The notes: generated by a model not told the origin, from the sequence alone. A stretch of DNA of 64,000 nucleotides from Mesoflavibacter sp. (GCA_017792345.1 CP051228.1:3068148-3132147), one strand, 5' to 3'. Shown: positions 36,854 to 46,113, counted from the stretch's first letter. Translations and numbers: made by a program.

Positions 36854-37551
36854 CGCGTTCGCGAAAACCATTCGGTCCGGTTGAGACCTTTGCGCCGACG
36901 CGGCGCGGCTTCGGGCTTGGCGCCGGGGCGGCGCTGATGCTCGGCGGTTGTTCCGTCGCTCTTCCGGGCAGCGGCGAACCCCCGCGCATTTACGTCCTGA
37001 CACCGAAAAGCACATTCGGCGACGATCTGCCCAGCGTCGATTGGCAATTGCTGATCGAACCGCCCCAGGCGGCCGCCGGCATATCGTCGGCGCGGATCGC
37101 GCTGCGCCGGTCGTTGATCGAGCTTGAGTACTTCGCTCGGGCGGCCTGGACCGACAGCGCGCCGCTGATGATCCAGACTCTGTTGATCGAAAGCTTTGAG
37201 AATTCCGAGAAAATCGTATCGGTCGGCCGCCAGGCCATCGGGTTGCGGTCCGATTTCATCCTGAAGTCGGATCTGCGCGAGTTTCAGGCGGAATACATGG
37301 ACGACAATGGCAATCCCCTGCCGGCCGGATCGCCGCCGAATATCCGCATCAGGATGAATGCGAAACTGGTCAGGATGCCCCACCGGACCATCGCGGGCTC
37401 GCGGACCATCGAATATGTCATCCAGGCGCCCGGCCCCGGCATGGTCGACATCATCGCCGGCTTCGACGATGCGCTGGGCAAGACCCTGAAACGGATCGTC
37501 GGCTGGACGCTGGAGGAAGGACAGCGTATCTACAGCGCGACGAACACCTGA
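36850..37551 (+). CDS. ABC-type transport auxiliary lipoprotein (PqiC/DUF330-like)
   Basis: This is probably the outer-membrane lipoprotein partner of the MCE system, like PqiC, taking the place of a separate MlaC. A lipobox LMLGGC puts the lipidated Cys at residue 34, and a TRRGFGLG twin-arginine-like stretch precedes the hydrophobic core. The mature part holds the family pattern (RIYVLTP, IALRRSLIELEYFARAAWTD, FQAEY). It overlaps the MCE gene by 4 bp, so translation is coupled. 233 residues is normal for the family. Confidence 0.85.
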   Translation: MTRSRKPFGPVETFAPTRRGFGLGAGAALMLGGCSVALPGSGEPPRIYVLTPKSTFGDDLPSVDWQLLIEPPQAAAGISSARIALRRSLIELEYFARAAWTDSAPLMIQTLLIESFENSEKIVSVGRQAIGLRSDFILKSDLREFQAEYMDDNGNPLPAGSPPNIRIRMNAKLVRMPHRTIAGSRTIEYVIQAPGPGMVDIIAGFDDALGKTLKRIVGWTLEEGQRIYSATNT

Positions 37552-37577
37552 AGCCTTTGGTTGGGAGACCAGCAGCC

Positions 37578-38915
37578 ATGACGCATGTTTTCCATCGGAC
37601 CTGTGGCGCGACACCGCCGACCGCCGTCAAAGGGGACGGTTGCTACATCGTCGATGCCGACGGCAAGCGCTATCTGGACGCGTCGGGCGGGGCGGCGGTC
37701 AGCTGTCTGGGCCATTCTCACCCGAAGGTCATTCAGGCGATCAAGGATCAGGTCGATGCGATCGCCTTCGCTCATACCGGTTTCTTCACCAATGACCCGG
37801 TCGAAAAGCTGGCCGATTTCCTGGTCGAGCGCGCGCCGGGCGATCTGAACTATGTCTATTTCGTGTCCGGCGGGTCGGAAGCGACGGAAGCGGCGCTGAA
37901 ACTCGCCTATCAATATTTCTGGGAGAAGGGCGACGGGCAGCGCCGCCATTTCATCGCCCGGCGTCAGAGCTATCACGGCAATACGCTGGGGGCGTTGGCG
38001 GTCGGCGGGAATATGTGGCGGCGGGATCAGTTCGCCCCGATCCTGATCGACGCACAGCATATCTCACCCTGCTATGCCTATCGCGAAAAGCGCGATGACG
38101 AGAGCCTGGAGGAATACGGCCGCCGGGCGGCGGACGAGCTGGAAACCCGCCTGCAGGAAGTCGGTCCGGAGACGGTTGTCGCCTTCGTCGCGGAACCGGT
38201 GGTGGGCGCGACGGCGGGCGCTTTGGTCCCGGCGCCCGGCTATCTGAAGCGTATCCGCGAGATTTGCGACCGGCATGGCATCCTCCTGATCCTCGACGAG
38301 GTGATGTGCGGTATGGGACGGACCGGTACCCTGTTCGCCTGCGAGCAGGACGGGATCGCGCCGGATATTCTGGCGACGGCGAAGGGGCTGGGGGCCGGCT
38401 ATCAGCCGATCGGCGCGATGCTGTGCACCACGGAAATCTATGAGACGATCCGCGACGGGTCCGGCTTTTTCCAGCATGGCCACACCTATATGGGCCATCC
38501 GACCGCGGCCGCGGCGGCCCTGGCGGTGCAGCAGGTGATCGAAGAAGACGACCTGCTGGCAAATGTGCGCAAACGCGGCGCGCAATTGATGGAGCGGCTG
38601 ACCTCGCGTTTCGGTAACCATCCGCTGGTCGGCGATATTCGGGGGCGGGGACTGTTCATCGGTATCGAACTGGTCGCCGATCGTGGCACCAAGGAACCGT
38701 TGGACCCGGCACTGAAGATCCATGCCGCGATCAAGAAGCACGCCATGGCTCAGGGTCTGATGTGCTATCCGGGTGGTGGGACCATCGACGGCAAACGGGG
38801 CAACCACATCCTGTTGGCGCCGCCCTTCATCATCGACGACAGCCATGTCGAGGAGATCGTCGAGAAACTGGGCAATGCGGTCGATGCCGCCCTGGCCGAT
38901 GCGGGCCTGGCCTGA
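37578..38915 (+). CDS. Class III PLP-dependent aminotransferase
   Basis: This is a fold-type I aminotransferase of the class III (omega-amino acid, beta-alanine, GABA) group. The PLP lysine is K269 in ILATAKGLGAGYQPIGA, preceded by the cofactor aspartate in LLILDEVMCGMGRTG. The protein has 445 residues, the normal length. The ATG at 37578 has GGGAG about 10 bases upstream. The BKACE gene starts 3 bp after its stop, and a TAXI-TRAP transport system follows. I infer that it removes the amino group from an imported amino acid to give a beta-keto acid for BKACE. The exact substrate is unknown. Confidence 0.9.
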   Translation: MTHVFHRTCGATPPTAVKGDGCYIVDADGKRYLDASGGAAVSCLGHSHPKVIQAIKDQVDAIAFAHTGFFTNDPVEKLADFLVERAPGDLNYVYFVSGGSEATEAALKLAYQYFWEKGDGQRRHFIARRQSYHGNTLGALAVGGNMWRRDQFAPILIDAQHISPCYAYREKRDDESLEEYGRRAADELETRLQEVGPETVVAFVAEPVVGATAGALVPAPGYLKRIREICDRHGILLILDEVMCGMGRTGTLFACEQDGIAPDILATAKGLGAGYQPIGAMLCTTEIYETIRDGSGFFQHGHTYMGHPTAAAAALAVQQVIEEDDLLANVRKRGAQLMERLTSRFGNHPLVGDIRGRGLFIGIELVADRGTKEPLDPALKIHAAIKKHAMAQGLMCYPGGGTIDGKRGNHILLAPPFIIDDSHVEEIVEKLGNAVDAALADAGLA

Positions 38916-38918
38916 CCG

Positions 38919-39782
38919 ATGGCGGCAGAGGCGGACAAGGCGGAAGATAGGGCGGATTTGCCGCCGCTGATCCTGGCGGTCGCACCGAATGGCGCGCGTA
39001 AGACCAAGGCCGACCATCCGGCCCTGCCGATGGGCGCGGCGGAAATCGGACATACCGCCGCGTCCTGCAAAGATGCAGGGGCTTCCCTGATCCACCTACA
39101 TGTTCGCAATGCCGAAGGGACCCATTCCCTCGATGTCGATCTGTACCGCGATGCCATCGCGGCCGTTCGGCGCGAGGCGGGCGACGGGCTGATCGTTCAG
39201 GTCACGTCGGAAGCGGTCGGACTCTACGCGCCGGAACAACAGTGTGCCATGGTGCGCGATTTGCGCCCGGAAGCGGTTTCTTTGGCCATCCGCGAGTTGG
39301 TGCCGGATGCGGCGGCGGAACCGGAATTCGCCCAATTTGCGGCCTGGATGAGGGCGGAGCGGATCGCGCCACAATATATCCTCTATGATGCGGACGATGT
39401 CCGGCGCTATGCCGATCTGCGTCGGCGCGGGCTGATCGCGGACGACCCGCCTTTTGTGCTCTATGTGCTGGGCCGTTATAGCAAAGGTCAGCGCTCGCAG
39501 CCGGCGGATCTGTTGCCGTTTCTGACCGCCGCGCGGGAAGAGGCACTGGACTTGCAATGGTCGGTCTGCGCCTTCGGGCCGAAAGAGGCGGCCTGTGCCT
39601 TGACGGCCGCGGCGCTGGGCGGACATAGCCGAATCGGGTTCGAGAACAATCTCTACCTTGCGAATGGAGAGGTCGCGCCCGACAATGCGGCGCTGATTTC
39701 GCAAGTCGCGGAACAAGCCGGCATGGCTGGCCGGGTCCTCGCCGACCCGGACGCGGCGCGCACTGTACTTGGGATGGAATGA
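38919..39782 (+). CDS. BKACE-family beta-keto acid cleavage enzyme, divergent
   Basis: BKACE enzymes (DUF849, prototype Kce) use Zn to cleave a beta-keto acid with acetyl-CoA into acetoacetate and a new acyl-CoA. Zn ligands are visible as H59 and H61 in HLHVR and E242 in GGHSRIGFEN, with R238 at the spacing of Kce R226. The position matching Kce D231 appears to be Asn (N243), and the central SxxxxG region (TSEAVGLYAPEQQ) departs from the usual pattern. Length 287 is close to the family norm. It lies between the aminotransferase (3 bp) and the first TAXI gene (9 bp), so one transcript and one pathway are likely. Confidence 0.85.
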   Translation: MAAEADKAEDRADLPPLILAVAPNGARKTKADHPALPMGAAEIGHTAASCKDAGASLIHLHVRNAEGTHSLDVDLYRDAIAAVRREAGDGLIVQVTSEAVGLYAPEQQCAMVRDLRPEAVSLAIRELVPDAAAEPEFAQFAAWMRAERIAPQYILYDADDVRRYADLRRRGLIADDPPFVLYVLGRYSKGQRSQPADLLPFLTAAREEALDLQWSVCAFGPKEAACALTAAALGGHSRIGFENNLYLANGEVAPDNAALISQVAEQAGMAGRVLADPDAARTVLGME

Positions 39783-39791
39783 GGGGGAAGG

Positions 39792-40805
39792 ATGTTGGGC
39801 ATTCGTAAACTGGCGCTGGGCGCCCTGACCGCGACGGGATTGGTGCTGGGCGGTTTAGGCGCGGGAAGCGCCGCGGCCCAATCACCGTCGACCAGTGTCG
39901 ATCTGGCCCTGCCGGGTGCGGGCGAGCGCTTGCTGATCGGCGGTGGCCTGCCCTTCGGCCTCTATTTCCCGATGGCCGGGACGCTGTGCCGTCTGCTGGA
40001 AACCGGATCCGCACCGCAGCCCTGCGCCGTGGCGAGCCTGGCCGACAGTGCCGCCGCCATCGACTCCCTGACATCGGGTGAAATGCCCTTCGCCATCGTG
40101 CAAAGCGACTGGCTGCATCATGCTGTGCAAGGTACCAGCCGGTATCAGGAAACCGGCCCCTCGGAAGACCTGAGGGCCATTGCCGCCTTCTATACCGAAG
40201 CCTTCACGATCTTCGTCAAGGCAACCGGACCGATCACCAGCCTGGCGGATCTGGAAGACAAGCGCGTCAGTGTCGGGCCAGCCGGCAGCTATCGCGGTAT
40301 CATGGCCGATGTGGCGCTGGATGCCGGAGGTCTGGACCGCGACGACTTGGCGGAAGCAAGCGGTGAACCGGTCGTCGGCGCGATTGAGCGCTTGTGCGAC
40401 GGGCGCACGGATGCGGTGGTGGTGATGGCCGTGCACCCGGCGGAACTGCTGACGTCGGCAGGCCGGCGCTGCGGGATCGCGCCCCTGTCCTTCACCGATG
40501 GTGAGGTCTCGGAAATGCTGAGCGCGCTTCTGGGCTATGCAGAGGTCATCATCCCGGCCAAGACCTATCCGGGTCAGACCGTGCCGGTGCGCACAGTCGG
40601 GTTGCGACCGGTCCTGGCGACGACGGTCGATGCCGATCCGGCTATTGTCGGGGCCCTGACGACCGCGATCGCCCGTGGGTTGGACAGGCTGAATGCGTCC
40701 CATCCTGCCTTTGCGACGATCCAAATCGACGACCTGGCCACCGCTGCCAGTTTCGCGCCGTTGCATCCCGCCGCGGCCCAGGCCCTCGGTGTCGCCGGGC
40801 AGTAA
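39792..40805 (+). CDS. TAXI-type TRAP solute-binding protein 1 (divergent)
   Basis: This is a periplasmic binding protein of the TAXI family feeding a TRAP transporter. A signal peptide covers about residues 1-29 (ending GSAAA). The core shows LLIGGGLPFGLYFPMAGTLCRL, FAIVQSDWLHHAVQG, LRAIAAFYTEAFTIFVK and LADLEDKRVSVGPAGS, all diverged forms of the blocks in the next two genes. It starts 9 bp after BKACE with GAGGGGG just upstream. It may recognise a different ligand from the other two or have a regulatory role. Confidence 0.9.
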   Translation: MLGIRKLALGALTATGLVLGGLGAGSAAAQSPSTSVDLALPGAGERLLIGGGLPFGLYFPMAGTLCRLLETGSAPQPCAVASLADSAAAIDSLTSGEMPFAIVQSDWLHHAVQGTSRYQETGPSEDLRAIAAFYTEAFTIFVKATGPITSLADLEDKRVSVGPAGSYRGIMADVALDAGGLDRDDLAEASGEPVVGAIERLCDGRTDAVVVMAVHPAELLTSAGRRCGIAPLSFTDGEVSEMLSALLGYAEVIIPAKTYPGQTVPVRTVGLRPVLATTVDADPAIVGALTTAIARGLDRLNASHPAFATIQIDDLATAASFAPLHPAAAQALGVAGQ

Positions 40806-40839
40806 CCGACCCGACCTGCTGTTCCTCGGCCCGCGTCGA

Positions 40840-40868
40840 TTGACGACCTTCGGGCGGCGCGGCATACT
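40840..40868 (+). promoter_or_regulatory. Candidate sigma-70-type promoter for the TAXI 2 gene
   Basis: TTGACG and CATACT are separated by 17 bases in the 145-bp gap before the next gene. This gives five of six matches at -35 and four of six at -10. Transcription would begin near 40875. It could allow the transport genes to be made independently of the enzymes upstream. Confidence 0.45.
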
Positions 40869-40950
40869 TTTTCCAAGAAGACGATAATTTGCCGCGTCCG
40901 GCCTGGATCGGGATTTTCCCTTGGGACAAGCGGCGCGGGTAAGGAACAGG

Positions 40951-41991
40951 GTGAACAGTCTCGCCGACAACGCCTGGATTACAGGCGGGAATAATGGCTT
41001 TGGCCGTGAATTGCGCCGAATCTTCGCGATTTTGGCGCTGGTGCTGATCGGCTTGTCCCCAATTGCTCCCCTTTCTGAAAGCGCCCAGGCAGCACAACGA
41101 TTTGTCGTGATCGGCACCGGTGGCGTGACGGGGGTCTACTTCCCGGCAGGCGGCGCTTTGTGCCGTGTCATCAACAATCAGCGCAAGGACCACGGTATCC
41201 GCTGTTCGGTCGAGGCGACCGCAGGTTCGGTCTACAACGTTGGCGCGGTGATGAATGGGGATCTTGACCTGGCTATCGTACAATCCGACGTCCAGTATCA
41301 GGCCTATCGTGGCGATGGTCCCTTCAAAGGTAAGGCACATAAGGACCTGCGGGCCCTGTTCTCGCTACATGAGGAGGCGTTCACCGTTGTGGCCCGTGCC
41401 GGGTCGGGGATTGCGGATCTGCGCGACCTGGAAGGCAAGCGCGTCAATATCGGCAATCCGGGTTCCGGTCAGCGCAGTGTGATGGAAACGGTCATGGCGG
41501 GTTTGGGATGGACCTCCGCCAGCTTTGCCCAGGCCAGCGAACTGACCTCGCGGAACCAGGCCCAGGCGCTGTGCGACGGTCAGGTGGACGCCATCGTCTT
41601 CATGGTCGGCCATCCCAACGCATCGATCCGCGAGGCGCTTTTCACCTGCGATAGCTATCTGGTGCCGGTCGACGGACCGGAAGTCGCGGCGATTCTGGCC
41701 AGCGACCGGAACTTCGCCGCCGTGACCATCGATGTCAGCCTGTATGGCCGGGCGGGTGATCCGGTGAAGACCTTCGGCGGCCTTGCGACGGTCGTAACCT
41801 CGGCCTCGACCAGTGAAGACGATGTCTATGCCATGGTGCGGGCGGTTTTCACCGATCTGGCGGGCGTCAAGGTTCAGCATGATGCCTTGTCGCGTTTGCG
41901 GCCCGAATTCATGGTGGCCGACGGTCTGTCCGCGCCGCTGCACCAGGGGGCTGAGAAGTATTACCGGGAGGTCGGACTGGTCCGAAACTAG
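40951..41991 (+). CDS. TAXI-type TRAP solute-binding protein 2
   Basis: This is a periplasmic TAXI receptor. A signal peptide (core IFAILALVLIGL, end SAQAA) is followed by VIGTGGVTGVYFPAGGALCRVINN, then LAIVQSDVQYQAYRG and VNIGNPGSGQRSVMETVM, which are standard family blocks. I chose the GTG at 40951 because AAGGA lies 5 bases before it; the in-frame TTG at 40921 has no ribosome site. Either start gives a long positively charged region before the signal core. It is more like the third receptor than the first. Confidence 0.9.
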   Translation: MNSLADNAWITGGNNGFGRELRRIFAILALVLIGLSPIAPLSESAQAAQRFVVIGTGGVTGVYFPAGGALCRVINNQRKDHGIRCSVEATAGSVYNVGAVMNGDLDLAIVQSDVQYQAYRGDGPFKGKAHKDLRALFSLHEEAFTVVARAGSGIADLRDLEGKRVNIGNPGSGQRSVMETVMAGLGWTSASFAQASELTSRNQAQALCDGQVDAIVFMVGHPNASIREALFTCDSYLVPVDGPEVAAILASDRNFAAVTIDVSLYGRAGDPVKTFGGLATVVTSASTSEDDVYAMVRAVFTDLAGVKVQHDALSRLRPEFMVADGLSAPLHQGAEKYYREVGLVRN

Positions 41992-42173
41992 CGCGGTCCC
42001 GGGGATTGGAATACGCGTCGTCGGATCGGCGGCGGGTGTGGAAAGGGGATCGGCACGGCATTGGCCGGCCGGTTCCGCAACGAGAAAGAGAAGCGGGACG
42101 AAACCCGCGAAAAAGGTACAGGGAACCCAAACGGGGAAATCCAGCGAGTGTTTACAAGAAGGGAGTTCTACAA

Positions 42174-43139
42174 ATGATGATCAAGAAACTGGGCGTGACG
42201 GCCGCTCTGATGGGCGCCGCCATGTTCTCCACCGCCGCAACCGCGGAAGAAAACATCGTCATCGGGACCGGTGGTGAAACCGGCGTCTATTATCAGGTCG
42301 GCGGCGCGATCTGCCGTCTGGTCAATCGCGGCACGTCGGATCACGACATCAAGTGCACGCACACGACCGGCGGCTCCGTGGCCAACATCAACGGTATCCG
42401 CAACGGTGACCTGGATCTGGGCGTCGCCCAGTCCGACTGGCAGTACCACGCCTATAACGGCACCGCGCCGGACAAGTTCCCGGAAGGCGCCTTCGGCGAT
42501 CTGCGCGCTGTCTTCTCGGTCCATCCGGAGCCGTTCACGGTCGTTGCCCGTGCCGATTCGGGGATCACGAAGTTTGAGGATCTGGTCGGCAAGCGCGTCA
42601 ATGTCGGCAATCCGGGTTCCGGTGCCCGCGCGACGATGGAAGTCGTCATGGAGAAGATGGGCTGGACGATGGACAGCTTCTCGCTGGCTTCCGACCTGAA
42701 CTCCAAGGAACAGGCGGCGGCGCTGTGCGACAACAAGGTCGACGCCATCGTCTTCACCGTCGGTCACCCGGCCGGGACGATCAAGGAAGCCACGACGACC
42801 TGTGATTCCGTGCTGATCGACGTCGACAACGACGTTGTCCAGAAACTGGCCTCCGACAACGCCTACTATGCGATGACGACGATTCCGGGCGGCATGTACA
42901 AGGGCACGGACAATGACGTCACGACCTTCGGCGTCGGCGCGACCTTCGTTGCGTCCACCGCGACCAGCGAAGAAACCGTCTACCAGGTTGTGAAGGCCGT
43001 CTTCGACAATTTCGACCGGTTCAAGAAGATGCATCCCGCCTTCGCGAACCTGGAAGAAGCGAAGATGATCAAGAACAACCTGTCCGCCCCGCTGCATGAC
43101 GGTGCGGTCAAGTACTACAAGGAACGGGGCTGGATGTAA
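42174..43139 (+). CDS. TAXI-type TRAP solute-binding protein 3
   Basis: This third TAXI receptor of the cluster has 321 residues. A signal peptide (MMIKKLGVTAALMGAAMF, cut after ATA) precedes IVIGTGGETGVYYQVGGAICRLVN, LGVAQSDWQYHAYNG and VNVGNPGSGARATMEVVM. AAGGGAG lies 8 bases before the ATG at 42174; a second ATG follows immediately. The strong ribosome site, the codon choice and the stem-loop just after the stop suggest it is the main, highly made receptor for the permease that follows. Confidence 0.93.
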   Translation: MMIKKLGVTAALMGAAMFSTAATAEENIVIGTGGETGVYYQVGGAICRLVNRGTSDHDIKCTHTTGGSVANINGIRNGDLDLGVAQSDWQYHAYNGTAPDKFPEGAFGDLRAVFSVHPEPFTVVARADSGITKFEDLVGKRVNVGNPGSGARATMEVVMEKMGWTMDSFSLASDLNSKEQAAALCDNKVDAIVFTVGHPAGTIKEATTTCDSVLIDVDNDVVQKLASDNAYYAMTTIPGGMYKGTDNDVTTFGVGATFVASTATSEETVYQVVKAVFDNFDRFKKMHPAFANLEEAKMIKNNLSAPLHDGAVKYYKERGWM

Positions 43140-43165
43140 TCCGGCTCACGTTCTGTCGATAGAGT

Positions 43166-43206
43166 AAGGGGGCGCCGCGGCGCCGGCATTGGCGCCGCGG
43201 CCCCTT
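43166..43206 (+). promoter_or_regulatory. Strong intercistronic stem-loop between TAXI 3 and the TRAP permease
   Basis: AAGGGG-CCGCGGCGCC pairs with GGCGCCGCGGCCCCTT, with a 3-base bulge (GCG) in the left arm and loop GGCATT. No T-run follows, so it is probably not a full terminator. Stem-loops in this position commonly stabilise the 3' end of a highly expressed binding-protein message or lower read-through into the permease. Confidence 0.65.
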
Positions 43207-43281
43207 CGCCTCATTCGTTCGTTACTTTGGTATGTGTTGAACATTTAGAAAAACGCAGTCGGTTGATCAGGGGGATTGGGC

Positions 43282-46101
43282 ATGAGCGAGCAGAACAGCG
43301 GTTCGGGGCTGAGCCAGGAGGAGTTGGACGATCTCGTTGCGTCCAGCGACACGGGCGGCCGGAACCCCTCGAATAAGGCAATCCTCAAGGCGATGGCGAT
43401 CATCGCCTTCCTGTGGGCGCTGTTCCAGGTCTGGATCGCCTCACCGATTCCTTATGAAGTCGGGTTCGGCGTCTTTTCCAGCCGCGAGGCCCGGTCCATT
43501 CACTTGGGGTTGGCTCTTATTCTCTGCTTCATGGCCTATCCGGCCTTCAAGCGCAGCCCGCGCGACCATATCCCGGTCTCGGACTGGATACTTTTGATCG
43601 CCGGGGCGTTCTGTGCCTTCTACCTGTTCGTCGCCGATCTGGCGATCGTTGGGGAAATCTTCGGCGACCGCCTCAGCGACCGGCCTAACAATCCGAACAC
43701 GTTCGATATTGTCGTCTTCTGCGTCGGCATATTCTGCCTGTTCGAAGCGACGCGCCGCAGCCTGGGCCCGCCACTGGCGATCCTGGGCATCCTGTTCCTG
43801 CTGTATACCTATTTCGGGCCGTACTTCCCCGGACTGTTGCAGTGGAAGGGCGCCAGCTTCGGCGCCATGGCCTATCACCAATGGCTGTCGCAGTCTGGCG
43901 TTTTCGGCATCGCGCTGGGTGTGTCGACCGATCTCGTCTTCCTGTTCGTCCTTTTCGGCGCGCTGTTGGATAAGGCCGGGGCAGGCAGTTACTTCATCAA
44001 GGTCGCCTTCTCGCTGATGGGGCACCTGCGCGGTGGACCCGCCAAGGCCGCGGTCGTGGCGTCGGGCATGACCGGGCTGATCTCCGGTTCGTCCATCGCC
44101 AATGTGGTGACGACCGGGACCTTCACCATTCCGATGATGAAGCGGGTCGGCTTCAACAACGAAAAGGCAGGCGCGGTCGAAGTTGCATCCTCCGTGAACG
44201 GGCAGATCATGCCGCCGGTCATGGGCGCAGCCGCCTTCCTGATGGTGGAATACGTCAACATTCCGTATTTCGACGTCGTGAAACACGCCTTCCTGCCGGC
44301 GATCATCAGCTATATCGCGCTGGTCTATATCGTCCATCTGGAGGCGATGAAGCAGGACATGCAGGCCCTGCCGCGCGCCACCGTCGCGAAGCCGCTGAAG
44401 CTGCAATTGCTGTCCTTCCTGATGTCGGCCGCCATGTTCGTCGCCATCGGCGGCGGCGTCGCCTGGCTGTCGGAGGCGTATCTGGCGCTGCAATCCGCGC
44501 CGTCCCTGATGATTGCCGCCGCCGTCGCGCTGGCCGCCATCATCGTGCTGTGCAAGGTGATTTCCGCCTCTGCGTCAGAGGGAACGAAGGCGGCGGTCTT
44601 CTCCACCTTCACCATGGTCGTCGGCTACTGCATCGTCGGCGGCGTATTCCTGATGTATCTCCTGGATACGCTGGAGCAGGGCTTGGACGGCGCCGGGATG
44701 GGCTTCCTTTTGCCCTGGGTCGTCGGCGCGCTGTTGATCCTGGTCTATGTCTTCCTGGTGCGCATCTGCGCGACCTATCCGGACCTGGAACCGGACGATC
44801 CGGATTCCGAGATCGTGTCCCTGCCGCTGCCGAAGCCGACGATCATGTCGGGCCTGCACTTCCTGCTGCCAGTGCTGCTGCTGATCTGGATGCTGATGGT
44901 GGAGCGCAAGTCGCCCAGCCTGTCGGCCTTCTGGGCGGTGGCGCTGATGATGTTCATCCTGGTGACCCAACGCAGCCTGTTCGCCTTCTTCCGGGGCGAG
45001 ACCGGCGGCCAAATCGGGCAGGGTGTCCGCGATCTTGTCGACGGCATGATCTCCGGTGCGCGTAACATGATCGGCATCGGCATTGCGACAGCGGCCGCCG
45101 GCGTCATCGTCGGCGCGGTCTCGCAGACCGGGATCGGCAGCGCCTTGGCCGATCTGGTCGAATTGCTGTCCCAGGGGCAGTTGATCCTGATCCTGATCTG
45201 GACGGCGGTGCTCAGCCTGATTCTCGGCATGGGCCTGCCGACGACGGCGAACTATATCGTCGTCTCCTCGCTTCTGGCGCCCGTCGTCGTGGCGCTGGGA
45301 CAGCAGAACGGATTGGTGGTGCCGCTGATCGCGGTCCATCTCTTCGTCTTCTATTTCGGCATCATGGCGGATGTGACACCGCCGGTCGGCTTGGCGTCCT
45401 TTGCGGCAGCGGCCGTGTCGGGCGGCGATCCGATCAAGACCGGCTTTGTCGCCTTCTTCTATTCGATGCGGACGGCGCTTCTGCCCTTCCTGTTCATCTT
45501 CAACACCGATCTGCTGCTGATCGACGTGGGACCGGTGGAGGCGGTCCTGGTCTTCATCGTGGCAACAGGCGCCATGTTGATCTTCACGGCCGGCTTCCAG
45601 GGCTATTTCTTCGCCCGGTCGCGGATCTATGAATCGGTGCTGCTGATCCTGGTTGCCTTCTCTCTGTTCAGGCCGGGCTTCTGGATGGATATGATCGTCG
45701 ATCCGACGACCAGCGTCCCGCCCGGCAGCATCGTCGAACAGTTCGAAAGGGCCGAACCAGGCACTGAACTGCGGTTGCTGGTCGATGGTCTGGACAGTGT
45801 CGGCGAGCCCTTGTCCTTCACCGCCATCGTCGAAGTGCCGGAAGGTGCCACCGGGGAGGAGCGGATCGCCAATTTCGGCCTGGAACTGATCATCGACGGC
45901 AATGACGTAGTCATCGACAATGTCACCTTCGACAGCCCGGCCGAGGCGCAGGGCGTCTTCGATTGGGACCAGAAGATCGTCGATGTCATGGTCGCGTCGA
46001 ATCAACCGCCGAAGGAGTTGATCTGGATTCCGGCCATCGTCGTCCTGATCCTGGTGGCGCTGCTTCAGTCGCGCCGCCAGAAGGCTCTGGCAACGGCATA
46101 G
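43282..46101 (+). CDS. TRAP transporter 4TM/12TM fused permease with DUF3394 tail
   Basis: This is the membrane part of a TAXI-TRAP importer, combining the small DctQ-like (N-terminal, first ~230 residues) and large DctM-like subunits in one 939-residue chain. The DctM part shows SGMTGLISGSSIANVVTTG, VNGQIMPPVMGAAAF and LGMGLPTTANYIV, the conserved signatures of the family. The last ~140 residues are a soluble DUF3394 domain ending in one more membrane helix. The ATG at 43282 has GGGGGA 6 bases upstream. Ion-driven (sodium or proton) uptake is known for the family; the substrate is not evident. Confidence 0.95.
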   Translation: MSEQNSGSGLSQEELDDLVASSDTGGRNPSNKAILKAMAIIAFLWALFQVWIASPIPYEVGFGVFSSREARSIHLGLALILCFMAYPAFKRSPRDHIPVSDWILLIAGAFCAFYLFVADLAIVGEIFGDRLSDRPNNPNTFDIVVFCVGIFCLFEATRRSLGPPLAILGILFLLYTYFGPYFPGLLQWKGASFGAMAYHQWLSQSGVFGIALGVSTDLVFLFVLFGALLDKAGAGSYFIKVAFSLMGHLRGGPAKAAVVASGMTGLISGSSIANVVTTGTFTIPMMKRVGFNNEKAGAVEVASSVNGQIMPPVMGAAAFLMVEYVNIPYFDVVKHAFLPAIISYIALVYIVHLEAMKQDMQALPRATVAKPLKLQLLSFLMSAAMFVAIGGGVAWLSEAYLALQSAPSLMIAAAVALAAIIVLCKVISASASEGTKAAVFSTFTMVVGYCIVGGVFLMYLLDTLEQGLDGAGMGFLLPWVVGALLILVYVFLVRICATYPDLEPDDPDSEIVSLPLPKPTIMSGLHFLLPVLLLIWMLMVERKSPSLSAFWAVALMMFILVTQRSLFAFFRGETGGQIGQGVRDLVDGMISGARNMIGIGIATAAAGVIVGAVSQTGIGSALADLVELLSQGQLILILIWTAVLSLILGMGLPTTANYIVVSSLLAPVVVALGQQNGLVVPLIAVHLFVFYFGIMADVTPPVGLASFAAAAVSGGDPIKTGFVAFFYSMRTALLPFLFIFNTDLLLIDVGPVEAVLVFIVATGAMLIFTAGFQGYFFARSRIYESVLLILVAFSLFRPGFWMDMIVDPTTSVPPGSIVEQFERAEPGTELRLLVDGLDSVGEPLSFTAIVEVPEGATGEERIANFGLELIIDGNDVVIDNVTFDSPAEAQGVFDWDQKIVDVMVASNQPPKELIWIPAIVVLILVALLQSRRQKALATA

Positions 46102-46113
46102 GGAGGGTCCGAG

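Noticed and set aside
35408-37015. 535-codon minus-strand frame opposite the MCE gene
   Set aside because: It is an antisense artefact of high G+C. The plus strand encodes a clear MCE protein in an ordered operon.
42093-42108. GCGGG-N6-CCCGC hairpin in the leader of TAXI 3
   Set aside because: It is short and has no alternate pairing partner that I could see, so I found no support for a riboswitch or attenuator.
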